Positions 17,205 to 28,500 of a stretch of 64,000 nt of DNA are shown here, one piece after another (the first letter of the stretch is position 1; each line of letters begins with the position of its first letter). The notes under the pieces were generated by a model. The model made no database searches. It was not told the DNA's origin and saw only the letters and a list, made by a program, of their open reading frames with translations. The position numbers and the translations under genes were made by a program. This DNA comes from Nocardiopsis sinuspersici (lineage in GTDB: Bacteria > Actinomycetota > Actinomycetes > Streptosporangiales > Streptosporangiaceae): contig VWVT01000014.1 in assembly GCA_008638415.1 (NCBI GenBank), forward strand, positions 1 through 64,000, given 5' to 3'.

Positions 17205-17590
17205 GCCCGCGCAGGGAGAAGCTGACGAGCCCGCAGACCCGGATCGCGCTGGCCCGCGGCAACCGGCCCGTGCAGCACCTGCTGCCGATACCCGGGCCGG
17301 TGGACACCGAGGCTGCGCGCAGGCTCTTCCACGCCCAGCGGCGGGCGGCGGCGCGCACGGTGGCGCTGCTGTCGGTCCTGCTGTTCGGAATGAGCGGCGC
17401 TTTCGCGGCCTTCCCCGTGCTCGGGGAGATCCGTCCGGGCGGAGTCCCCCTGTCGTGGCTGCTCCTGATGGTGGCGGTCTACCCCCTGCTGTTCGTGCTG
17501 GCGCTGTGGCACGTGCGCTCGGCCGAACGCATCGAGGAACGGGCGGAGCGGGAGCACCCGAAGCCCGGGCACGGGGAGCGGGAGCGGTGA
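17201..17590 (+). CDS. Small two-TM protein, DUF485-like position
   Basis: 129 residues, ATG at 17201 overlapping the response-regulator stop. It has a basic N-terminus, then FHAQRRAAARTVALLSVLLFG and a second membrane segment around residues 85-108 ending LALWHVRSAERIEERAE. It occupies the same place before a symporter as the DUF485 protein at 12879 and has the same two-helix plan, though the sequence is divergent. It is probably the small subunit of the downstream symporter. The function is inferred from position only. Confidence 0.75.
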   Translation: MSPRREKLTSPQTRIALARGNRPVQHLLPIPGPVDTEAARRLFHAQRRAAARTVALLSVLLFGMSGAFAAFPVLGEIRPGGVPLSWLLLMVAVYPLLFVLALWHVRSAERIEERAEREHPKPGHGERER

Positions 17591-19239
17591 TCTCGGCCCT
17601 GGCGATCGGGCTGGTCCTGGTCACCAGCCTGGTCATCGGCATCTACGGGGTACGCGCGGCACGCTCGACGTCGGACTTCCTGGTGGCCTCGCGCCGGGTG
17701 TCCCCCACCTGGAACGCGATGGCGATCGCGGGAGAGTACCTGTCGGCCGCCTCCGTGCTGGGGCTGGCCGGGCTGGTGCTCAAGAACGGCCTGGGCACCA
17801 TGTGGTACGCGGTGGGGTTCGCCGCGGGCTACGTGGCGGTGGTGGCGCTGGTGGCCGGGCCGATGCGCCGGTCGGGCGCGTTCACCGTGCCCGACTTCGC
17901 CGAGTACCGGCTGGGCGCGCCGCGTCTGCGCAAGCTGTGCGGGTGCGTGGTGCTGGTGATCATGCTGCTGTACCTGGTGCCCCAGTTCAAGGGCGCCGGG
18001 GTGGTGATGGCCCTGGTCAGCGGCACGCCGTACTGGGTGGGGGTGCTGCTCGCCGGGCTGGTGGTGAGCGGGTCGATCGCCGCCGGCGGCATGCGGTCGG
18101 CGACCTACGTGCAGGCCTTCCACTACGTCGTCAAACTGGCCTTCCTCGCCATCCCCGCGATCTACCTGGTGGTGCACTCCAGTCCGCGGACCCGCACGGA
18201 GGCGCTGACCCCGGAGTGGGGCACGCATTTTCCCGAGACGACCCCGGTGGAGTTCACCGTGGGGACCCGGTTCAGCCTGGACGAGCCGGTGACGGTGACC
18301 GCTCCGGGCGGCGAGGAGGTGCGGCTCTCCGCCGGTGAGCACACCGCGGCCGAGGGCACCGAGTACGTCTTCCCCGAGGGCGCGACCATTCCGCGCCCGG
18401 AGGGGCTGCCGGACCTGGGCGGTGAGCGGTGGAGCATGCCGCTGCTGGACGTGGGCGGCTACCCGCTGTTCGAGACGTGGTCCGCCCTGCTGGCGATCAC
18501 GCTCGGCTGTATGGGCCTGCCGCACGTCATCATGCGCTTCCACACGAGTCCCACGGCGCGGACCGCGCGCAGGGTGGCGGTGGGGGTGATCGCCCTGCTG
18601 GGGCTGTTCTACCTGTTCCCGGCGGTGTACGGGCTGCTGGGCCGGGTGCTCACGCCGCACCTGGTCCTGTTGCAGGGCACCGACACGGTGGCGGTGGTGC
18701 TGCCGGAGCAGGCGGTACCGGGGTCGGTGGGCACGGTGCTGGCGGCGCTGGTGGCGGCGGGCGCGTTCGGCGCGTTCCTGTCCACCTCCTCCGGGCTGCT
18801 GCTGGCCCTGGCGGGCGGGCTGTCGCACGACCTGTTCCAGGGGAGCGTGCCACGGCTGCGCCTGGCGGTGGTCGTGGGGGCGGGCGTGGCCGTGCTGCTG
18901 GCGCTGCCCGCGCAGATGATCGACATCAACGTGCTGGTGGTGTGGGCGTTCACGGTGGCGGCCTCCACGTTCTGTCCGTTGCTGGTGCTGGGGATCTGGT
19001 GGCGGAGGCTGACGCTGCCCGGAGCGGCCTCGGGGCTGGTCGTGGGCACGGTGACCGCGACCGGCGCGGTGGGGTGGTCGATACTGCTCCCCACGCCGGA
19101 CGGATGGGTGTCGGTGCTGCTGGCCCAGCCCGCGGCGTGGACCATCCCGCTGGCCTTCACGACGATGACGGTGGTCTCCCGGCTCACACGTCCGCCGGAC
19201 TGGGCCGAGCACGCGGTCCTGCGGCTCCACTCGCCCTGA
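17587..19239 (+). CDS. Second sodium:solute symporter with a large extracytoplasmic insertion
   Basis: 550 residues, GTG at 17587 overlapping the small partner's stop. Solute:sodium symporter family: STSDFLVASRRVSPTWNAMAIAGEYLSAASVLG, then GLPHVIMRFHTSPTARTARR, which is the same signature region as in the ActP-like protein at 13277. Unlike that protein it carries a soluble stretch of roughly 100 residues (about 197-300, including EVRLSAGEHTAAEGTEYVF) between membrane segments. I expect this loop to lie outside the membrane. It is the last gene of the kinase-regulator-transporter unit. The substrate is unknown; a monocarboxylate is the most economical guess. Confidence 0.85.
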   Translation: MISALAIGLVLVTSLVIGIYGVRAARSTSDFLVASRRVSPTWNAMAIAGEYLSAASVLGLAGLVLKNGLGTMWYAVGFAAGYVAVVALVAGPMRRSGAFTVPDFAEYRLGAPRLRKLCGCVVLVIMLLYLVPQFKGAGVVMALVSGTPYWVGVLLAGLVVSGSIAAGGMRSATYVQAFHYVVKLAFLAIPAIYLVVHSSPRTRTEALTPEWGTHFPETTPVEFTVGTRFSLDEPVTVTAPGGEEVRLSAGEHTAAEGTEYVFPEGATIPRPEGLPDLGGERWSMPLLDVGGYPLFETWSALLAITLGCMGLPHVIMRFHTSPTARTARRVAVGVIALLGLFYLFPAVYGLLGRVLTPHLVLLQGTDTVAVVLPEQAVPGSVGTVLAALVAAGAFGAFLSTSSGLLLALAGGLSHDLFQGSVPRLRLAVVVGAGVAVLLALPAQMIDINVLVVWAFTVAASTFCPLLVLGIWWRRLTLPGAASGLVVGTVTATGAVGWSILLPTPDGWVSVLLAQPAAWTIPLAFTTMTVVSRLTRPPDWAEHAVLRLHSP

Positions 19240-19329
19240 GCGCGCGGTCCCCGTGCGGCGGGCCCGCCCGTCGCCCCGTACGCGACCTCGCGAACACGGG
19301 ATATCACTCCTCGCCCCGGCCTGGATACG

Positions 19330-20253
19330 ATGGGTCACATGCTCCCCTCGCGTCGTATCCCGCCCGTCCTGCTGGCCCTGAGCGCGCTCCTGCTCACCTC
19401 CGGCGCCCCGTCCGCGCTCGCCTTGGAGGGCGATCCGCCGACCGCCCCACCGGACGTGAGCGTGGACGGCGCGGGCCCGGACGTGCGTGCGCAGGACACG
19501 GCCCCGGACGTGACCGTGGACGGCACGGATCCGGACGTGAGCGTGGACGGCACGAGCCCGGGTGTGCACGTGGACGGCGCGGGTCCGAGTGTGCACGTGG
19601 ACGGCGCGGGTCCGAGTGTGCACGTGGACGGCGCGGGCCCGGGTGTGAGCGTGGACGGCGCGGGCCCGGGTGTGAGCGTGGACGGCGCGGGCCCGGGTGT
19701 GAGCGTGGACGACGGAACCTCCCGTGTGGAGGTGGACCCCACCGGGGTCCGGGTGGAGACCTCCGACGTGCTGGTGGAGGTCGCCCCGGAGCCCTACGTC
19801 CTGGTGTGCGCGAACGGAGTGCGGGTGGTGGTCCACACGGGCCAGGCGCCACCGTGTGAGCCGCGGCCCGGGGCACCGGAGCGGTCCGCTCCCTCGGTGC
19901 CCGGAGAGCCCGCTCCCGGGGAGACCGCTCCCGAGGCGCCCGCGTCCGAGGCCCGGGACGAGCCCGGGGAGGTGCCGCCCGGGGAGGCGGGCCCGGACCG
20001 GGGGTCCCCGGCCGTCCCGGCGGCCCCCGGGCAGGAGCGCGCGACCGACCCCGTGGAGCCCTCCCCGTCCCCGTCCGCCCCGATCACGGTGGAGGAGGCG
20101 GCCGGAGAGCAGGTGCTGGCGGATATGTCGTCGTCCTCGGCGCCGCAGGCCGCCGGCGCCTTCACCCCGATGCGCACCATGGTGGTGCTCGTGGTCGTCA
20201 TCGCCGTGGCCGCCTCGGGCGCGGGCCGCGCAGCCGCTCGCGTCTCCGGCTGA
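19330..20253 (+). CDS. Secreted, C-terminally anchored protein with nine 9-residue repeats
   Basis: 307 residues from ATG 19330, or 304 from ATG 19339, which gives a cleaner signal peptide MLPSRRIPPVLLALSALLL ending at an ALA-type cleavage site. Residues about 45-125 are nine tandem units of consensus VDGAGPxVx. A short conserved-looking segment EVAPEPYVLVCANGVRVVVHTGQAPPCE with two Cys follows. Then comes a long Pro/Glu/Ala-rich spacer and a C-terminal hydrophobic helix (about 285-302) with a short basic tail. The layout is that of a wall-spanning or surface protein. I do not recognise a family. It stands alone, with no clear Shine-Dalgarno. Confidence 0.75.
   Translation: MGHMLPSRRIPPVLLALSALLLTSGAPSALALEGDPPTAPPDVSVDGAGPDVRAQDTAPDVTVDGTDPDVSVDGTSPGVHVDGAGPSVHVDGAGPSVHVDGAGPGVSVDGAGPGVSVDGAGPGVSVDDGTSRVEVDPTGVRVETSDVLVEVAPEPYVLVCANGVRVVVHTGQAPPCEPRPGAPERSAPSVPGEPAPGETAPEAPASEARDEPGEVPPGEAGPDRGSPAVPAAPGQERATDPVEPSPSPSAPITVEEAAGEQVLADMSSSSAPQAAGAFTPMRTMVVLVVVIAVAASGAGRAAARVSG
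19462..19704 (+). repeat. Nine tandem 27-bp repeats inside the secreted-protein gene
   Basis: Nine in-frame 27-base units encode VDGAGPxVx. Units 5-6 and 7-9 are nearly identical to each other at DNA level, while units 1-4 have drifted (for example AQDTAPDVT). This is the signature of recent unequal crossover or slippage at the 3' side of the array. Confidence 0.9.
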
Positions 20254-20288
20254 CCGGCCGCGGGAACAGCCGCGCACGGGCGCAGCAA

Positions 20289-20328
20289 CGGGTTCCGGGC
20301 GTGCCGCGGAGCGCACGCCCGGAACCCG
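20289..20328. terminator. Bidirectional terminator
   Basis: A perfect 16-bp stem, CGGGTTCCGGGCGTGC (20289-20304) with 20313-20328, between the converging secreted-protein and DUF4239 genes. Confidence 0.85.
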
Positions 20329-20337
20329 CCGTGGCCC

Positions 20338-21111
20338 CTACCGGGGGTCGAGCGAGGCGTCGGTCCGGTCGAACTCGGCCAGCGCCTCCTGGATCGCGCC
20401 CGCGTCGTGGGCCAGGGCCCCGTTGAAGGGGTTGCCCAGGTAGAACAGCAGCAGGATGGTGGCGAAGACGAACACCAGGTTGGCCGCGGCCCAGAAGTAG
20501 GCCACGGACGAGCCCCGCCGGATCATGGCGAACGGCAGCACCGCCACGGCGACGGCGGACAGGGCCGCGATGGCGTTCAGGACGGACGGCACCCCGTCCC
20601 CGGCGGCGTCGGCGCGCTCGATGCGCGCGTCGCTGAGCTCCGCGAGCTCCTGGCGGGCGGTCAGGCGGTCCAGGCCGTCGCCGGTGTCGGACACCGACAG
20701 CGCCCGCACGGAGGCGGCCAGGTCGGCGAAGGCCTCGTCGCCCGCGGAACTCAGCTCACCCCCGCTCTCCATCCGCGGCCAGTCCTCCTCCACGACCGTG
20801 CTCATGTAGGCGCGAAGCCGCTCGCGCACCACCTGCGCCTCCTCGTCGGGGAAGGCGGTGGTGCTCCAGTACAGGGACTCGGCCGCACCCGCCTCGGCGG
20901 TCAGCCCGTCCCCGGCCCCCGTGAAGTGCTCCCAGCCGATGACCACCCCCATCGCCGCCGACGCGAGGTAGAGGGCGAGCACGCAGGGCGCGACGACGAC
21001 GCTGACGGCTCCCCCCGATGACTCGTCGTCGACGCGGAACCTGCCCACTGCCAGCAGGGCGCCGCCGACCATGGCGATCAGGACGATGAGGACGAGGAAC
21101 AACGTCAGCAT
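20338..21111 (-). CDS. DUF4239 (bestrophin-like domain) membrane protein
   Basis: 257 residues from ATG 21109-21111. Two N-terminal membrane segments are followed by a soluble region with YWSTTAFPDEEAQVVRERLRAYMSTVVEEDWPRM, the characteristic DUF4239 stretch, and two more C-terminal segments (about 175-195 and 205-228). DUF4239 proteins are of unknown function. They are common in actinobacteria, often alone. No Shine-Dalgarno is visible before the chosen ATG. A longer N-terminal extension is possible but not membrane-like. The hairpin at 20289-20328 lies 10 bases after the stop. Confidence 0.8.
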   Translation of the reverse strand: MLTLFLVLIVLIAMVGGALLAVGRFRVDDESSGGAVSVVVAPCVLALYLASAAMGVVIGWEHFTGAGDGLTAEAGAAESLYWSTTAFPDEEAQVVRERLRAYMSTVVEEDWPRMESGGELSSAGDEAFADLAASVRALSVSDTGDGLDRLTARQELAELSDARIERADAAGDGVPSVLNAIAALSAVAVAVLPFAMIRRGSSVAYFWAAANLVFVFATILLLFYLGNPFNGALAHDAGAIQEALAEFDRTDASLDPR

Positions 21112-21290
21112 GTGGATTCCAGGAGGAGAGTGCCAAGGGGAACGGGTCCATCCGTAGCACGGTCCCGGCCGCCTCTCCGGCCGAAAGACGGAACGCCCGC
21201 AAATATCCCCTCGGGGCCGTGACCAGCGACGACCCGCGCGGACGGGCACCGGTCCGGGCCGGGGTCCGCACGCCCCGGCCCGGACACGCC

Positions 21291-24104
<2,814 letters not shown>

Positions 24105-24170
24105 AGGGGGTGCCGGTCCTCTCGGGGGTCACAGGAATGTTGATCGGCACGCTAATGAGACCGCGGTCAC

Positions 24171-24203
24171 TTCTGCAAGAGTTTCCATTGTTTTTCTGCA
24201 AGA
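24171..24203. promoter_or_regulatory. Direct repeats TTCTGCAAGA upstream of pullulanase, MalR-type operator candidate
   Basis: TTCTGCAAGA occurs exactly at 24171-24180 and 24194-24203, a 23-base period that places both on one face of the helix. It lies 67-99 bases upstream of the start. On the gene's strand it reads TCTTGCAGAA. CTTGCAG repeats are, as I recall, the binding sites of MalR/Reg1 of Streptomyces in amylase and maltose promoters. Confidence 0.6.
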
Positions 24204-24249
24204 TTGCGTCAACACGTCCACACGGCGGCGGCTGGCGGCCACCGCATAT

Positions 24250-24289
24250 GCCAGGGGGCGCGGGCACCGTCGTGCCCGCGCCCCCTGGC
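24250..24289. terminator. Terminator downstream of pckG
   Basis: A perfect 18-bp stem, GCCAGGGGGCGCGGGCAC (24250-24267) with 24272-24289 around CGTC. It is 40 bases beyond the PEP carboxykinase stop and upstream of the pullulanase promoter region. Confidence 0.85.
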
Positions 24290-24328
24290 GCCGGCCCCCG
24301 CGCGGAAGGGACCGGCCGGAAGGGACCG

Positions 24329-26146
<1,818 letters not shown>

Positions 26147-26618
26147 AGCGGCTCCTTTACAAGGTCGAGATCTCTCGCATCATGAACGACAACCCCCCAT
26201 AGTGACCAATTGGTATAGGCCAATGGTCTACAGGTGTGACACGGAGAGAGCCGATTCCGCCGCACAGCAGGGGATCCGAATGGTCTACCGCCGGGTAGGC
26301 GAGTGCACCTCCGGGGAGTGCTCCGGCACTGTTCGGAGCCGCTTTCCCCGGTCACGGGGGCGGACCGCCGACGGCGTCCGACACACCGTGCTGTTCGTCA
26401 CACGGCGGTCTCCGGCCTCGGGAGAACCGCTATACCTATGCTCCGGACCCGGGGCGTCGCGGGCGGATCCGACCAGCGCGGGCGGGTCCGGGACTCGGTC
26501 CGGGGCCGCCCGGCGGAGTCCGAGGTGGCCGGTTCCGGCCGACGCGTCACCTCCGGCGCGTCACCTCCGGCGCGTCACCTCCGGCCGGCACGTGTCCCGG
26601 GTCGGCGCACGCCTGCGG
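26147..26618. other. Intergenic region upstream of pckG with GntR-like half-sites and a tandem repeat
   Basis: No gene seen. ACCAATTGGT (26205-26214, perfect palindrome) overlaps ATTGG-N6-CCAAT (26209-26224). AATGGTCTAC occurs twice (26222-26231 and 26279-26288), and its reverse complement contains TAGACCATT, one half of the DasR box. A 14-base unit CGCGTCACCTCCGG is repeated three times perfectly at 26543-26584, just after the UspA gene's end. Confidence 0.55.
26543..26584. repeat. Three perfect 14-bp tandem repeats
   Basis: CGCGTCACCTCCGG repeated three times without change, 35 bases beyond the stop of the minus-strand UspA gene. Non-coding; possible slippage locus. Confidence 0.9.
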
Positions 26619-27530
26619 TCAGCGCAGTATCGCGACGGGGCCCTTGGCGCCGTGCAGGACGGAGTGGCTCACCGAGCCGAGCAGCAGCCCCCGGAACCCC
26701 CCGCGGCCGCGCGAGCCGACGACGACGAGGTCGGCGGGTGTGGCCTCCTCCAGCAGGGCGACCACCGGATGGGCGCGCACCACCCGGGTGTGCACGGTGA
26801 CCCCGGGGTGGCGCATGTGCGGCTCGGCCAGCTCGTCCTCCATCGCCTGCCGGGCGGCCTCGGCGGCGGTCTCGTCGTCGAACAGCTCCGGGGGGATGGG
26901 ACCCGTCGCGGCGGCGAAGGCCACCAGGGGCTGCCAGGCGCTCACGGCGACCAGCTCGGTCTCGGCGAAGTCGGCCTGCGTGAAGGCGAAGTCCACGGCC
27001 CGCCTGCTGGGCTCGGACCCGTCGATGCCCACGATGACGCGGCCCCGGACCCCGTGCGCCGACGCGTGCTCGCGGGGCAGTACGACCACCGGAACGGGTG
27101 AGCGCGCGGCCAGTTCGATGCCGACGGAGCCGACGAAGGCGGCCGCGATCCCGCTCAGCCCGCGCGAGCCGACCACCACGGCGACGGCACCCTCCGCGGC
27201 GGCCTCGGCGAGCAGTGCCTCCACCGGCCGGGCGTAGGACATGCGGGTCTGCACCCGCAGTTCGGGGAAGAGCCGGGACACCCAGTCGCGCGCGTACTCC
27301 AGCAGGCGTTCGGCACCCCGGGTGTCGGCCTCGTCCGGGGGCACGGCCCCGTCGAGGTGGGTGTTCCCCGCGAAAACGCCGACGGAGGCCAGCGGCCCGG
27401 CGGCCGCGACGATCCGCACCCCGAGCCCGCGCAGCACCGCCTGGTGCGCCGACCACTCCAGCGCGTGGCGGCTGGAATCGGTTCCGTCGACCCCCACGAT
27501 CACCCATCGCGTCGTGGATGCGCCGTCCAT
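26619..27530 (-). CDS. Tandem universal stress protein (two UspA domains)
   Basis: 303 residues with two UspA domains (about 8-150 and 160-303). Each has the ATP-binding pattern: VIVGVDGTDSS with VVVGSRGLSGIAAAFVGSVG in the first, and VIVGIDGSEPS with VVVGSRGRGGFRGLLLGSVSHSVL in the second, ending in GPVAIL. Such double-domain proteins are abundant in actinobacteria and respond to hypoxia, stationary phase or redox stress. The trigger here is not visible. The gene stands alone, divergent from the DUF998 gene. Cytoplasmic. Confidence 0.95.
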   Translation of the reverse strand: MDGASTTRWVIVGVDGTDSSRHALEWSAHQAVLRGLGVRIVAAAGPLASVGVFAGNTHLDGAVPPDEADTRGAERLLEYARDWVSRLFPELRVQTRMSYARPVEALLAEAAAEGAVAVVVGSRGLSGIAAAFVGSVGIELAARSPVPVVVLPREHASAHGVRGRVIVGIDGSEPSRRAVDFAFTQADFAETELVAVSAWQPLVAFAAATGPIPPELFDDETAAEAARQAMEDELAEPHMRHPGVTVHTRVVRAHPVVALLEEATPADLVVVGSRGRGGFRGLLLGSVSHSVLHGAKGPVAILR

Positions 27531-27749
27531 GCGTGCGCCCTTCTCGTCGGTCGTTCCCTACCCGTACCCGCGTGTTCGCCGGTGTCCCCCGATCATGCCG
27601 CGTGAACACACACCCGTGGATAACAGTGCCGCCGCGAGTTGGGTGACGTCCGGGCGAGGAAGGCGTAGGGTCCCGAGACAACGGTGAATTCGACAGCGCC
27701 ACCGCCGGACCGTCCCGGCCATGGGGACATCCGCGGAAGAGGGGGCACG

Positions 27750-28469
27750 ATGCCGCACTCCGCACAGTTGCATTGGGACTACCGGGACGGGAAGGTCGCG
27801 GCGGTGACGGCCGCGATCGTGTACAGCCTGTGGGTCGTGGAGGTCCTGCTGCCCGGCGGCGACACGGTCCAAGGGGCCCTCTCCGACCCGGGCGCGGACT
27901 TCGCCAGGTTCCTGGACAGCGCGCACCGCATCGCGGCGGTCCTGGTGATGATCGCCGCCGGGCTGGGGCTCGGGCTGGGCGCGCGGGAGCAGCACAGCCA
28001 CCTGCTGTCGGTGTCGTGGTGGTCCATGGGCGTGTTCGGCCTGACCTCCCTGGTCGCCACGGTGTTCCCCGGGCCGTGCGCGGTGTCCACGGACCTCACC
28101 TGCACGGCGGAGTCCATGGTGGAGGCCCTGCCGGGGGCCACCCTCGCACAGACGGTGATCGCGCTGATCGCGATCCTGGCCGCCCTGGTGAGCGTGGTCG
28201 TCCTGGCGGTCGACCGCTACCGGATGAAGGAGCGCGCGTGGTGGCTGGTGGCCGTCGTGGCCGTGCTCCAACTGGCCTCGACCATCGCCGTCCTGGTCAT
28301 GGCCGGGCTGGTCTACGCGGCCTCGGGCGACGGGGAGGCCGGGGTCGAGCTCAACTCCCTGCAACGCGCGCACCTGACGACGGTGGCCCTGTGGCTGCTC
28401 GCCGCGGGCCTGCTGCCCGGGCCGTGGCAGCGGCCACGGAAGCCCCGTCCCGTCCGGACCGCCCGCTGA
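27750..28469 (+). CDS. DUF998 membrane protein
   Basis: 239 residues from ATG 27750 (GAGGGGG upstream; an earlier in-frame GTG at 27684 would add a hydrophilic stretch). Six hydrophobic segments are visible, with short loops such as RIAAVLVMIAAGLGLGLGAR and a cysteine-containing loop GPCAVSTDLTCTAESM, typical of DUF998. Function unknown. It is convergent with helD, with only 31 bases between the stops. Confidence 0.75.
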   Translation: MPHSAQLHWDYRDGKVAAVTAAIVYSLWVVEVLLPGGDTVQGALSDPGADFARFLDSAHRIAAVLVMIAAGLGLGLGAREQHSHLLSVSWWSMGVFGLTSLVATVFPGPCAVSTDLTCTAESMVEALPGATLAQTVIALIAILAALVSVVVLAVDRYRMKERAWWLVAVVAVLQLASTIAVLVMAGLVYAASGDGEAGVELNSLQRAHLTTVALWLLAAGLLPGPWQRPRKPRPVRTAR

Positions 28470-28500
28470 GGGCCGGGGATGCCCGGACGCCCCCGCGTGC

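Noticed and set aside
19462..19704. Repeat array resembling a CRISPR
   Set aside because: Units are 27 bases with no spacers, in frame, and code for a regular 9-residue peptide in a secreted protein.
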